Positions 49,573-59,077 of a stretch of 64,000 bases of DNA are shown here, piece by piece (the first letter of the stretch is position 1; every line of letters begins with the position of its first letter). The translations under genes and the position numbers were made by a program. Below the pieces are notes generated by a model. The model was not told the DNA's origin. It worked only from the letters and a program-made list of their open reading frames with translations, and did not search any database. This DNA comes from Verrucomicrobia subdivision 3 bacterium UBA693. Its GTDB lineage: Bacteria > Verrucomicrobiota > Verrucomicrobiia > Limisphaerales > UBA8199. The DNA lies in the NCBI GenBank assembly GCA_002298785.1, contig DBMR01000107.1, positions 1 through 64,000 on the forward strand, written 5' to 3'.

Positions 49573-51000
49573 TCAACGCGGTAGCGGCGCGTCCACCACG
49601 AAGATTTGGTTCCACGCTTTTCCCTCCTGCGTAACCGGGCGCAAATAGGCGATTTTTCGACCATCGGGAGAAAACACACACGCCTCGGAACGTGGCCCCA
49701 GCGGGTCCGCCACGCGGGTGGTCAAGGGTGCGGTTGTCCCATCGGGAAAGGTGGTTACGCAGACCTCACCATCCATTGTATGCGCCAGCGCCTTACCATC
49801 CGGGCTCCAGGTAAAGGCGGAAGAAATGGACCGGGAATTGGTAGTGAGCGGCACCGGTGCACCACCGCGAGGGGAGATAGTCCAAAGCTGCACCACTCCG
49901 GCGTCATCCTTCATCAGAAATGCAATGTGCGCGCCATCCGGGCTGCACCGTAGCCAATGCCGCGGTCCCTGCAGACCAGGATATTTGCGGTCGCTGGTGA
50001 ATGTCAGTCGTCGCTGCGTGATGCCGGCAGGCGGACTGGGACGCTTCGTCTCGGTGCCCGCCAAAGGCCCCGCACCCGGACGCGTCAAATCTTTCGGCAA
50101 GTCGGCGATGAAGACTTCTGCTTGCGCCTGCCCGTTGGACGCGCACACCAAGCCCTGGAAGGCCAGCGCGTGCGCCTGGCGCGTCCCATCCGTCCGCAAA
50201 TACCCTCGATCCCCGACCCACCCCTCCTCAAAGGCCTTGGAGATTTCATCCGAGCCCGGCCGAGGGTGGGCCGTCGTTTTCGTCACCAACACGCTAAAGC
50301 AACTTCCGTCATGGTTCCGCGGATGATCCTTCTTCACCCGCACCGCATGGTTCGGAACGCTGACTCCGACGTTGCGTAAATTGATCTCGCGATCTTCTGT
50401 CTCTTCGAGATTCGCCGCCAGGCAATGATCTTCGTAGGTGAAGCTCACCCATTCACCTTGCGCGTCCCAGACATGCACGTGTGAACCGCCCCTCAAGGCT
50501 CCGGGAGTGAAGGGTGGTGTCAGGTCGCGAGCCTCCAGGTTCTCGACCCGACCGGTGCGCGTGTCTACGACCACTCCCTGACGGTGGTAGGCATTGTACT
50601 GCCAATCGGGAGTCGGATTTTCCGGCCCCAATATGAAGACGACTTTCGGTTCGCGCGGATTGAACGTGACCACGCCACAGTGCGCCCCCGCTTTCGCCTC
50701 ATACACGACCTTCACTTCACCGGTCTCCACGTGGACCATCTCGATCCGCGAGCCGTTGAACCCGTCCCCGGCCTGGTCAGAGCGTATATCATAAACCAGC
50801 CATTTCCCGTCCGGCGACCATACGCGTGTATTCGTGAGGATGTGTCCGCAAGGCGCGGAGGTAATTTGTCGTTCAGTCATAACCATGCTTCCTGCCAGCA
50901 CCAACGTGGTGGACACCAACCAGCACGCAACCGCCCATCCAATCGAATGTGCGCGGCCACGATTGCCACTTACCTGGGATTCATTTTGTTTTCGTCGCAT
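49573..51000 (-). CDS. DUF3748 beta-propeller protein (YidR-like)
   Basis: 475 residues. After an N-terminal signal (SIGWAVACWLVSTTLVLAGS) comes RQITSAPCGHILTNTRVWSP and DGKWLVYDIRSDQAGDGFNG. TGEVKVVYEAKAGAHCGVVT, PGALRGGSHVHVWDAQGEWV and SFTYEDHCLAANL then follow. This matches the DUF3748 family typified by E. coli YidR, with WD40-like/TolB-type repeats. The function is unknown. It overlaps the sialidase-like gene upstream by 20 nt, so it belongs to a three-gene operon with two sialidase-like proteins. Confidence 0.85.
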   Translation of the reverse strand: MRRKQNESQVSGNRGRAHSIGWAVACWLVSTTLVLAGSMVMTERQITSAPCGHILTNTRVWSPDGKWLVYDIRSDQAGDGFNGSRIEMVHVETGEVKVVYEAKAGAHCGVVTFNPREPKVVFILGPENPTPDWQYNAYHRQGVVVDTRTGRVENLEARDLTPPFTPGALRGGSHVHVWDAQGEWVSFTYEDHCLAANLEETEDREINLRNVGVSVPNHAVRVKKDHPRNHDGSCFSVLVTKTTAHPRPGSDEISKAFEEGWVGDRGYLRTDGTRQAHALAFQGLVCASNGQAQAEVFIADLPKDLTRPGAGPLAGTETKRPSPPAGITQRRLTFTSDRKYPGLQGPRHWLRCSPDGAHIAFLMKDDAGVVQLWTISPRGGAPVPLTTNSRSISSAFTWSPDGKALAHTMDGEVCVTTFPDGTTAPLTTRVADPLGPRSEACVFSPDGRKIAYLRPVTQEGKAWNQIFVVDAPLPR

Positions 51001-52243
51001 TGGTCTCTGGTGCCGGGACTCCGGCGGCCTTGGGTGCTACCGCGTCCGTCGTGAGGTTTCGAAAGTCCTTGAATCGATGAAACGTCAGGTAGTTTGCATC
51101 GTGATTATTGTGCGCGCCCCCTTCCCCATCATCCCAGGCCGTTCGAACGGCCGCGATCATGTCCGCCCCATCAAAGTGCCAGTCCGGGTATTGAAAACCA
51201 TGGCGAGCCACATCCGGGTGGCGCAGCAGGATGGCGCGGATCTCCCACGTCTTCAGGTCCGACGAGCGCAACAACGCCAGGTAATTTCGAATGGTTCCAG
51301 GTCGCCCCGCAGACCGGGGATCCATTACCGGTGTGCTCAGTGCCCAATACCGGTCACTGGCCGCGTCGTAGCGAATGACAAACTTCTTCGCGCCTCCCGG
51401 GAACTTGATAAAACCCGATTCCGGATTAAACCAGGCCTCACGGCCATCGCTGCTCAACTCAACGAGGGCAGCCATCTCGGGAAGGTCCGGAGTGTCGACG
51501 CGCAATATGTTCAACAACCTTCCGTTTCGCGTAACCACCGCGTTGCCTTCAAGCCAGGCATTGAAACGCCCGCCGAGCCAATCCGGATCGCGCGGTAGAA
51601 AATTGCTGAAGGCCCAATTAGTGGCCTGCAAAAGATCCGCCGACACCGGAACAGACAATATCCCGGCCCGATACCGCTTGCCCCATTCGGTGCCGCCCAT
51701 CGCATCCTCGAACGCTCGGTAAAGTCGCCCGCCATGTTCGACCATCGGCATCGGCGCGGTGTGATACTGTCCCGTAGAAGCCAGCAAACCGGTGGCGGCA
51801 TCCCGGGGCTCAGTCCAAGTCCGCCCGCCATCGACCGATCGGCGAATGACGATCTGGCCATGGTGACGGTCTGTTCCCATCAGGTACACGGCGCCGCGAT
51901 GCTCAAAGAGATTGTTCCAGAAAACTCCCTCCAACCGCGCTGCCATCGACCAGGTCGCCCCCCGATCATGCGAAGTAAAAACCAGCGTGGTTGGACGTTC
52001 AAATTCCGCGCTTTTGGGTCCGAACAGATCGTGCGACGCCAGATAGTCCCCGTTCGTCAACATCACCAGGCTGGGAGAGCCCACGTATAAACCAGAGCTC
52101 GCCGCACTGTGGTCGATGACGACTCCGGGTGGTTTGGGAAAAATTTCTGCGGCTTGCCCCTGCGACCGCGTTGTGTGAACCGCCAGCAGCCAGAGGCTGG
52201 CCAGTGTCAGTCGAAAGGAAATTCTGATCCTCGCCTTCATCAA
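50981..52243 (-). CDS. Secreted sialidase-superfamily protein
   Basis: 420 residues with a signal peptide (RISFRLTLASLWLLAVHTTR). Sialidase-type propeller features: SPSLVMLTNGDYLASHDLFG, Asp-box-like TSHDRGATWSMA and SVDGGRTWTEPR, and a late RTAWDDGEGGAHNNHDANYL. The catalytic Arg triad is not obvious, so the substrate may not be sialic acid. It overlaps the upstream sialidase-like gene by four bases and the DUF3748 gene by 20. Confidence 0.83.
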   Translation of the reverse strand: MMKARIRISFRLTLASLWLLAVHTTRSQGQAAEIFPKPPGVVIDHSAASSGLYVGSPSLVMLTNGDYLASHDLFGPKSAEFERPTTLVFTSHDRGATWSMAARLEGVFWNNLFEHRGAVYLMGTDRHHGQIVIRRSVDGGRTWTEPRDAATGLLASTGQYHTAPMPMVEHGGRLYRAFEDAMGGTEWGKRYRAGILSVPVSADLLQATNWAFSNFLPRDPDWLGGRFNAWLEGNAVVTRNGRLLNILRVDTPDLPEMAALVELSSDGREAWFNPESGFIKFPGGAKKFVIRYDAASDRYWALSTPVMDPRSAGRPGTIRNYLALLRSSDLKTWEIRAILLRHPDVARHGFQYPDWHFDGADMIAAVRTAWDDGEGGAHNNHDANYLTFHRFKDFRNLTTDAVAPKAAGVPAPETNATKTK

Positions 52244-53286
52244 AGCTTCGGAAACTGTTGGCTGTCCAGCACTACGTGGCGAATACGTTCCCGCTTCCAG
52301 GTGTAGGTAACATGCACGCGCCCATCCGCGGTTTGGATCACCGCCGGGTAGCTATACTCGCCTGGCGTATTCTCGATCACCGCAGCCTCCTCCCATGCCT
52401 TGCCGTCCAGGGAAACCGCCACATTGAGCGGTGACCGCCCGGTGGCGGTGTTGTTATACACCAATACCTGGCGACCGTCCTTGAGCGTCACCGCGTCCGT
52501 CCCGGAGTTCGGATTCGGCAAAGCCGTCAAACTTAAGGCCGACCACGTCTGACCGCCGTCCTTCGACCACGTCTCGAAAATATTTCCTTGCCGAGTGCGC
52601 CCCACCGCCTGCAACACACCGCCCGGATAAGACAATATGGATGGCTGAATGGCGTTGATCGCCGATCCTTCGTTGGCGGCCGGAACAATTTTTGTCCAGG
52701 TTTTACCGAGGTCGCTGGTTCGTTCAAAATGAACGCGCCATCGACTGGGAGAGGTGTCCGTTTCTGCGCTCGAAGGGCACAGGATATCCCCGTTCGGCAG
52801 TCGCACCGGCTTGTTCTTTATCGGGCCTAGAATACCCTCCGGCAACCGCCGGGCCTCGCTCCAGCTTTGTCCCCCGTCGGTGCTGGAGCGAAGCATGCCC
52901 CACCAGCGGGAGGGGCTGGGTCCGACCTTATAAAAAAGCAGCAGCGAACGTGGCCCGGCCTGAAACAGCACCGGATTCCAACACGGCAAACGCGGGCCGC
53001 CAGGTTGAATGCCATTGGCGACTTCCACCGGTGGAGTCCAACCGGTGCTGTCGTTTCGGGAAACCCAGATCCCCACGTCGGGCGCTCGTTCTTCCTTGCC
53101 TCCAAACCACGCCGCCACCAGGCCGGCCGACCCCTCGGCAATCGTCGAAGCGTGACAGCTCGGAAACGGGGCATTTTCAAAAATAAACTCCCGGCGCAGA
53201 ACAGCCTTTGCCTCTGCCTGACTGTTCGAGACCACGAAGAGACTCGACAAGACAGTCAGGACCAGGACGATGGAGCTTCGGTGCAT
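52240..53286 (-). CDS. Exo-alpha-sialidase-like protein (BNR_2 type)
   Basis: 348 residues with a signal peptide (VLVLTVLSSLFVVSNSQAEA). PFPSCHASTIAEGSAGLVAA then WFGGKEERAPDVGIWVSRND, STDGGQSWSEARRLPEGILG, IKNKPVRLPNGDILCPSSAE and NPNSGTDAVTLKDGRQVLVY are typical of BNR_2 sialidase/neuraminidase-family glycosidases. It is the first gene of the three-gene operon and probably acts outside the cell on glycan chains. The substrate is not shown. Confidence 0.88.
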   Translation of the reverse strand: MHRSSIVLVLTVLSSLFVVSNSQAEAKAVLRREFIFENAPFPSCHASTIAEGSAGLVAAWFGGKEERAPDVGIWVSRNDSTGWTPPVEVANGIQPGGPRLPCWNPVLFQAGPRSLLLFYKVGPSPSRWWGMLRSSTDGGQSWSEARRLPEGILGPIKNKPVRLPNGDILCPSSAETDTSPSRWRVHFERTSDLGKTWTKIVPAANEGSAINAIQPSILSYPGGVLQAVGRTRQGNIFETWSKDGGQTWSALSLTALPNPNSGTDAVTLKDGRQVLVYNNTATGRSPLNVAVSLDGKAWEEAAVIENTPGEYSYPAVIQTADGRVHVTYTWKRERIRHVVLDSQQFPKL

Positions 53287-53454
53287 ACAGATTTCTAGGA
53301 CCTCTGTGCGTCACTGGCAACCATTTTGTGCGGCATCCGGGGCAATTTAGCCCGCTTACTCTGAACTCCGGAGGCACCGCAAAATCCGAAATCATGAGTC
53401 TAAACATTTTCAAGACCCTGCCCTGAACAACACGACGAAGTAATTCGCTACCGA

Positions 53455-54069
53455 CTACAATATCCGCTTGAGCCAGAAAGGAACTGGGGCGTTCAATAGC
53501 ACTTGCTCGCCATTCGCAAAACCTGAGACATGATGAAACGGAGCCTGCAAATCGCTATTGTCGAAGATCAGAACGCAAGGCAATTCGCGAATTGCTGAAA
53601 TCAGGTTGGCGAGCGTCCGCGGGAAGCGTTCCGCCAACTTCTCAGTAGGTACGTCATGACCGCCTTGTGAGACGCGCATCGCAACCCGCTGTTCAGAAAT
53701 ATCCGTGTCCGAGATCCCGATGAAGCACATAACAACTGCATATCCGGAATGAGCCGCCCGCTTTAGAAAACCCAGCTTGTCGCCCACAGGATCGGAAAAC
53801 ACTGTTTCAAAAATGAAGCTCTCGCCTTGGCTGACTAAATCGGTTCGCAACGCTGCTCCCACGCGCGCGGCTTCATAAGGATCCAACTCCAAATCCCGGG
53901 CAATCACGTCGGCGTTGAGAAATTTCAAACCGCTTGATTTCAGATGAGCCTCGAAAAAGGTGCTTTTCCCGGCGCCATTTGGTCCAGCAATCGCCACAAC
54001 GATTGGGCGCTGATCCAGATATGCAATCCAGGAATTCGGACCCAACCCTGTACCCAAGCGCCGTCTCAC
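53455..54069 (-). CDS. Zeta-toxin-family P-loop kinase
   Basis: 204 residues. P-loop VAIAGPNGAGKSTFFEAHLK, then LKFLNADVIARDLELDPYEA and a basic ESFIFETVFSDPVGDKLGF. Zeta toxins phosphorylate UDP-N-acetylglucosamine and block peptidoglycan synthesis; related chromosomal proteins may act on other small molecules. The gene overlaps the ParD-like gene upstream by four bases (ATGA), the layout expected of a toxin-antitoxin pair with the antitoxin first. Confidence 0.85.
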   Translation of the reverse strand: MRRRLGTGLGPNSWIAYLDQRPIVVAIAGPNGAGKSTFFEAHLKSSGLKFLNADVIARDLELDPYEAARVGAALRTDLVSQGESFIFETVFSDPVGDKLGFLKRAAHSGYAVVMCFIGISDTDISEQRVAMRVSQGGHDVPTEKLAERFPRTLANLISAIRELPCVLIFDNSDLQAPFHHVSGFANGEQVLLNAPVPFWLKRIL

Positions 54070-54443
54070 CGTGGCGCCTTCTTGACGGCTTGAAACTCTC
54101 GATTAACAAATCGTCCGACGGTGCGCTTGCCGTTCGCTTCAATCCTGACCAGCAAACCCGGCGTGTCCGCCGGTTCATAGTGGGGATACGGAAGACTTTT
54201 AAGATGTTCGGCTACGCGCTGCCGGCCTTCCGCTGAATTCACGGAACGCAGGCATTCCGAAAGCGGCCTGGAATCCCCGGCACGGCGCAGCGCCAGCACC
54301 TCGTCACCGCGCAAGAGTGGTTCGATGGCGCGTCCCAGCCTGGCCCAGAATTCGATCTGCCCGGCAATGGACCGTTCCGCGACTTGCCCCGTGAGTCGAG
54401 CGTCCAGCACCAGGGCGTCGGATATCTTAACCGGCTGACTCAT
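54066..54443 (-). CDS. ParD-like antitoxin
   Basis: 125 residues from the ATG at 54443 (MSQPVKISDALVLDARLTGQ). VAERSIAGQIEFWARLGRAI is the signature of the ParD-like antitoxin family (PF11903-type), a ribbon-helix-helix-like DNA-binding unit. The rest, including EGRQRVAEHLKSLPYPHYEP and GLLVRIEANGKRTVGRFVNR, is a longer tail that may bind the toxin. Partner: the zeta-toxin gene, which it overlaps by four bases. Confidence 0.83.
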   Translation of the reverse strand: MSQPVKISDALVLDARLTGQVAERSIAGQIEFWARLGRAIEPLLRGDEVLALRRAGDSRPLSECLRSVNSAEGRQRVAEHLKSLPYPHYEPADTPGLLVRIEANGKRTVGRFVNREFQAVKKAPR

Positions 54444-54536
54444 ACCCAAAGGTAGCAAAACGCTACCAGCCTGTCAATGATGGCGCTTCAAAATCCCTTT
54501 CCCACCCTCTGAGCTTCCCCTAAGCTCACGCGTCTC

Positions 54537-55037
54537 ATGACTTCTGAAAATCGCGCTCTTCCGCTGCCCGAGCCCAAACCGGGCGAATGGCTGAGCCTGG
54601 AGGATTTTGCCAACGTGGTGCGGCTCACGCCGCTGGTGTCGATCGACATCATTGTCCGCGCGCCGGACCGCCGGGTGTTGCTGGGGCGCCGCACGAGCGA
54701 ACCAGCCAAAGGGGTCTATTTCGTTCCTGGCGGGCGCATCACCAAAAACGAGACTCGCGCAGCGGCATTTCGACGGCTCACCAAGGTCGAACTGGGCGTG
54801 GAAAAAGACCTTTCCGCGGCCCGGTTCCTGGGTGTGTTCGATCACCTTTATCCGACCAATCGGGTCGAACGCGCAGGTTTTGGCACGCACTACGTCGTGC
54901 TGGGGTATGAGATCGATCTCGACTTGGAATCCACGGCGCTTCCTATGGAACAACACGGCCAATATGTCTGGCGACATGAAAATGAAATTCTCGCCGCCAC
55001 CGATGTCCACCCCAACACCCAAGCCTATTTTCGATAA
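54537..55037 (+). CDS. gmm: GDP-mannose mannosyl hydrolase (Nudix)
   Basis: 166 residues. The variant Nudix box is GGRITKNETRAAAFRRLTKV ELG-type, with the Glu pattern of the GDP-mannose hydrolase subgroup. WLSLEDFANVVRLTPLVSID, then FLGVFDHLYPTNRVERAGFG and THYVVLGYEIDLDLE match E. coli NudD/Gmm. It splits GDP-mannose into GDP and mannose. It is convergent with the truncated oxidoreductase gene and overlaps its stop by 13 nt. Confidence 0.92.
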   Translation: MTSENRALPLPEPKPGEWLSLEDFANVVRLTPLVSIDIIVRAPDRRVLLGRRTSEPAKGVYFVPGGRITKNETRAAAFRRLTKVELGVEKDLSAARFLGVFDHLYPTNRVERAGFGTHYVVLGYEIDLDLESTALPMEQHGQYVWRHENEILAATDVHPNTQAYFR

Positions 55038-55777
55038 ACTTGCGGCTTGATCTGCTGCCCCACCGCAAACACCGAGGTCGGACGCTGCCCCTCCATCAGC
55101 CACGTCATCAGGTCTGCGCCATAACAGCCAAAATCGGCCATCGCTCCGCCACCATTGAGCACCGGATCGGTCAGCCAATCCAGAAACGCCTTCGAACATC
55201 CAATTTCTCGGGGACCGCGGTGCCCATCGTGCGCCACCATTTTGCGCAGTTCTCCAATGGCGCGCTGATCATGCACCACAGCGTACGCGCTCTGGTTGGC
55301 CGGATACCAAGTGGTCTCGTAGTTTACGATCACTTGGATGCCCCCTTTTCTTGCCGCCGCCTGGATGGCTCGCGGGTCTTCCAACCGGGTGGCGAGCGGC
55401 TTTTCCATCATCACATGGATTCCGCGCTTGGCGCAGGCCTCGACCACCAGGCGATGATCCAGGGTGGTGGTGAACGTCACCACCGCCTGAATGTTCGTCC
55501 GAGCGAGCAACTCCTCCAGGCTCAAACAGAAGAGCTTGCTCGAGAGATTCAGCACTTGAGTGTAGTGAGCGGCCAATTTCTGGTTCGGCTCGATGATGCC
55601 GGCCAGTCGAATTTCCCGACGATCCCGCGCCCGGGGGATGAAACCGTACGCGTGGTCATGGACGAGTCCATAAATGGCGTAAGTAACCGGTGCCTGGACG
55701 GAGCCATCACCTTGGGCGGAACCGAGACCAAGGCTTTTTGGAATTGCACGATGAAAACGGCGCGGACAATCTGTCAT
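55025..55777 (-). pseudogene. Gfo/Idh/MocA oxidoreductase, C-terminally truncated
   Basis: 250 residues against about 350-400 in the family. The NAD-binding fold starts near residue 31 (VTYAIYGLVHDHAYGF). EEKPLATRLEDPR-type (MMEKPLATRLEDPRAIQAAA) and WLTDPVLNGGGAMADFGCYG keep the conserved catalytic region. It stops at TSVFAVGQQIKPQVYRK, exactly where a conserved C-terminal stretch should continue, and its last codons come from the end of the neighbouring gmm gene. The last third is missing, so it is probably a dead gene. It may also lack a native 5' end; its ATG is one base from the start codon of the divergent glycosidase gene. Confidence 0.7.
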
Positions 55778-55778
55778 C

Positions 55779-58232
55779 GTGCGAACGTCGCCGGTGCTTG
55801 TCTTGCTGGCTCTTGCGCTAGCCCTGCTGGCGCCAGGGACCGCTTGGCCCCAGAATCCCCTGACCCTGTCACCATTGAGCGCCCCGGCTTTATGGAACCG
55901 GCTCGAATGCCGCGCTTCGGGTGTGCCCGTGGTGCCTAATCCGTTCGACCCCGATCAAATCCGGGTGGACGCGAACATCACCCTGCCCTCCGGCAAAGTC
56001 ATGGTCGTGCCGGCGTTTTGGTATCAGTCCTATCAACGCGCGCTCGTCAATGGCCGCGAGCAATTGACTCCCAATGGCAATCCGGACTGGCGCGTGCGTT
56101 TCTTCCTGCCGGAATCCGGGGTATACACCCTCTCGATCACCGTGCGGACCAACGGCCAATGGTACGGCGATTCGAGTCTGACCAACGTTAGCGTGCCACC
56201 CGATATCCCACCGGCCGGCTCGGGTTACGTTCGGGTCGCGAACGGTCAACGCTATTTCGAGACCAGCGACGGTGCGCCGCTGCGGTTGGTTGGCGAAAAC
56301 GTTTGCTGGCATCACGAGCGCGGCACGTTCGATTATGACGACTGGTTCGGTGCCATGAACGCGGCCGGACAGAACTTCGCCCGCTTGTGGATGTGCCCCT
56401 GGGCTTTCCAGTTGGAAGACGATGCGAACACCTTGAATCGTTACCGATTAGACACCGCCTGGCAGCTCGATTATGTCTTCCGCCTGGCCGCACAGCAGAA
56501 GATCTACCTGCTCCTTTGCCTGGATTACCACGGCATGTTCGAGTCGCAACCGGATTACTGGGGCGGAGGCAACTTATGGCCCGCCAACCCCTACAACTCG
56601 ACCAACGGCGGCCCGTGCCTGAATCAAAACGCCTTCTTCACCAGCCAGGCCGCCCAGGCCATCTACCAAAAGCGCCTGCGCTACCTCGTCGCTCGCTACG
56701 GCGGCTATCCCAATCTTCTCGCCTGGGAATTCTTCAATGAAATCGATAACGTTTACCAGTATCTCAACCCGACCGACGTCGCCGCCTGGCACGGAATCAT
56801 GGGACGCTGGCTGCGCAACAATGACCCGTACCATCACCTGGTCACGACCAGCCTGACGGGCGGCAGCGAACGGCCCGAATTGTGGTCCGTGCCGGAATTG
56901 GACTTTGCCGCCTACCATTCCTACGGCGACGCCAAACCGGCGTTGCGCCTACGGGATGTCGGCCAATCTTTCGTGCAAAAGTACGGCAAGCCGGTCATGG
57001 TGGGCGAGTTCGGCACGGACTGGCGCGGTTGGAACCGGCAGAATGATCCGTTCCTGCGCGGATTCCGCCAATGCCTCTGGGGTGGCGCGCTCGGGGGATC
57101 CACCGGCGCGATGTCGTGGTGGTGGGAAAACATTCACTCCGAAAAACTCTACCCGCTCTACACCGCAATGAACGGTATCCTGGGCCGCACCGGTTGGGGT
57201 CGTGGTTCCTGGAGCAACCTCGTTTTCCGAGCCTCGGAAGCGCCTCCCACCACCGTCGGTTCCCCAATCGCCGGCGGTCAGCCTTTCAATGCCTTTCTAA
57301 ACCTCAACGGCACCTGGGGCGGCGGCTTCCTTGGCGCCCTGGCCCTGCCCGACTCCTCTGCGGCATCGGAGGCGGGGACGGTCCTGAACTGCTTCGTGCA
57401 CGGCACGGCTCACAACGACCTGCGCACCCCCTTCCGCTTGAGCGCCTGGCTCACCAATAATGCCCGGTTGGTGATGCACCTTAATTCCGTCTCCGGCGGC
57501 GCCACCCTGGTCGTGCGCGCCGATGGTGTCGAACTGTATCGCACCAACCTTCCCAACCTCGACGGTGGTTGGTCGGTCAACAACGAGTACAATTTGGACC
57601 TGGCCGTCAACCTGCCCCCTGGCCGTCGGCTGGTGGAAATCTACAACGCCGGTATCGACTGGTTTTACCTGGATTGGGTGCGGCTCGAGCAGGTGCTTCC
57701 CGCCACCTACCCGGGCGGCTGGCAACCCACGCCGGAGGCCATCGGATTGGGCGGCGCCCGCGAGTCCCTCCTCTACGTCACCGCGCCGCGAACGGGTTTC
57801 CCCGCCAACGCGACCAATGCGGCGCTGCCTCTGGTCACCGGCGGGCAACTCCTGCTCAGCAACTGGCCGGCGGGCGACTTCATCGCCGAATGGTACTTCC
57901 CGACCAATGGCCTGCCCGCCGGAACCACCCGCGGCAGTGCCACCAACGGTTTGCTCGCTCTGCCATTGCCCGCCTTTCAGGAAGATCTTGCCGGGCTTCT
58001 CTACCCGCCCCCGCATTTCACCGCGGGTGTCTCGAACCTTGGCGGCGCCGGATTCCAGTTCGATTCCGAAACTGGTGGTCGCTACCGGCTTTTATTGTCG
58101 CAAAACCTCAGTTCCTGGGAGCTTTTCGACACGATCACCAACACCACCGGGAGCTTCCGGTTCGCAGCCCCATCCGGGCCCGGCACCAACCGCGGCTTTT
58201 TTCGCGCGCTCCAACTCCCACCCGGATCGTAG
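55779..58232 (+). CDS. Secreted GH5-like glycoside hydrolase with DUF5060 domain
   Basis: 817 residues with a GTG start and signal MRTSPVLVLLALALALLAPG. Residues about 35-130 are a DUF5060-like beta domain (APALWNRLECRASGVPVVPN). A TIM barrel follows: GENVCWHHERGTFDYDDWFG, then LLAWEFFNEIDNV with the acid/base Glu near 322 and KPVMVGEFGTDW with the nucleophile Glu near 408. This fits GH5-type beta-mannanases/cellulases. Beyond it come galactose-binding-like regions and the shared C-terminal module (LLLSQNLSSWELFDTI ... NRGFFRALQLP). Probably degrades a plant-type polysaccharide outside the cell; the substrate is not determined. Confidence 0.85.
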   Translation: MRTSPVLVLLALALALLAPGTAWPQNPLTLSPLSAPALWNRLECRASGVPVVPNPFDPDQIRVDANITLPSGKVMVVPAFWYQSYQRALVNGREQLTPNGNPDWRVRFFLPESGVYTLSITVRTNGQWYGDSSLTNVSVPPDIPPAGSGYVRVANGQRYFETSDGAPLRLVGENVCWHHERGTFDYDDWFGAMNAAGQNFARLWMCPWAFQLEDDANTLNRYRLDTAWQLDYVFRLAAQQKIYLLLCLDYHGMFESQPDYWGGGNLWPANPYNSTNGGPCLNQNAFFTSQAAQAIYQKRLRYLVARYGGYPNLLAWEFFNEIDNVYQYLNPTDVAAWHGIMGRWLRNNDPYHHLVTTSLTGGSERPELWSVPELDFAAYHSYGDAKPALRLRDVGQSFVQKYGKPVMVGEFGTDWRGWNRQNDPFLRGFRQCLWGGALGGSTGAMSWWWENIHSEKLYPLYTAMNGILGRTGWGRGSWSNLVFRASEAPPTTVGSPIAGGQPFNAFLNLNGTWGGGFLGALALPDSSAASEAGTVLNCFVHGTAHNDLRTPFRLSAWLTNNARLVMHLNSVSGGATLVVRADGVELYRTNLPNLDGGWSVNNEYNLDLAVNLPPGRRLVEIYNAGIDWFYLDWVRLEQVLPATYPGGWQPTPEAIGLGGARESLLYVTAPRTGFPANATNAALPLVTGGQLLLSNWPAGDFIAEWYFPTNGLPAGTTRGSATNGLLALPLPAFQEDLAGLLYPPPHFTAGVSNLGGAGFQFDSETGGRYRLLLSQNLSSWELFDTITNTTGSFRFAAPSGPGTNRGFFRALQLPPGS

Positions 58233-58394
58233 CCCCATTCGCACGCTCCGGAGTCTAGCAAGCTATCGTCCGCTCTCAGCTTCAATCACAATCCCATCCG
58301 CCCATGCATCGAACATCATTCGACTCCGCCAGGCCATGACCTCAACCGGTTTTTTGGTTTCCCCGACCTATCCACTGTGTGGTTTCAATTGGGT

Positions 58395-58863
58395 TCAGAA
58401 TCGGTTAACGATCGCTCCGTCCTTGGTAGAAATGTCCATTACGGAATACCCATCTGGAGCAGCCGGCAGACGCCAGACATAAACACGCCAGAATGGACCA
58501 TGAATGAACTCGATTCGCCGAACCTCGATCACTTTGCCGGTCAGTTCCTGCTTGGCATTCTCCAAAGCGATGACCTTAGCCTGGGACTCGGACAATATTG
58601 CCGAGAACACATTTGTTAGGCAGCGGCATTTGTTACGGTCGACAGACTCAGTCACCACGCGCCAATACGAGATTTGCTCAAGCACGGGATCACCCACTTC
58701 GAAACTCCCCATTTGAAGCCTCTCGGCTTCCAAACTGGCTATAGCTCGCGCCTGTTCCTTCTTGACCTGATGTCCGCCGCTGCCATCAACGCAGAGTCCC
58801 GGTTCACGGGACGAATGCAATCGCGCCCCACATCCCAGCCCCCCGTAAAGCGCAACTAACGCA
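58395..58863 (-). pseudogene. Lipoprotein-like gene with damaged 5' end
   Basis: The frame from a TTG at 58820 encodes 141 residues (KKEQARAIASLEAERLQMGS ... FHGPFWRVYVW-type end, YSVMDISTKDGAIVNRF), which look like a PepSY/DUF-type small domain. Reading upstream in the same frame gives LVALYGGLGCGARL, a good lipobox (LGC), but no ATG, GTG or TTG start before a TGA. An ATG that would fit (near 58871) is in another frame. The gene has probably lost its true start by a frameshift, or starts at the TTG as a cytoplasmic form. Confidence 0.5.
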
Positions 58864-59077
58864 CATCACGTCCAGCATAGTGAAGATAACCATTGCCCCT
58901 GTTGTTGGGAATGACGCTGTAAGCGCGAGCCTTTGCGGTTCGTGAGGCAACCCAAAACCGCTTGGACAATAACGCGAGCAGCACCTTGCTTCATGTAGGA
59001 CTCATCCATTTCCATCATCTCCGTGCGCTGAGATCAGTTTTCCCGTGCGAGGCAGGACACCCAGACCTCCAGTTGTA
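58864..59077. other. Non-coding stretch without recognised features
   Basis: No gene, repeat or clear regulatory site is recognised in this 214-bp stretch between the lipoprotein-like remnant and the AbrB-linked small ORF. Confidence 0.5.
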
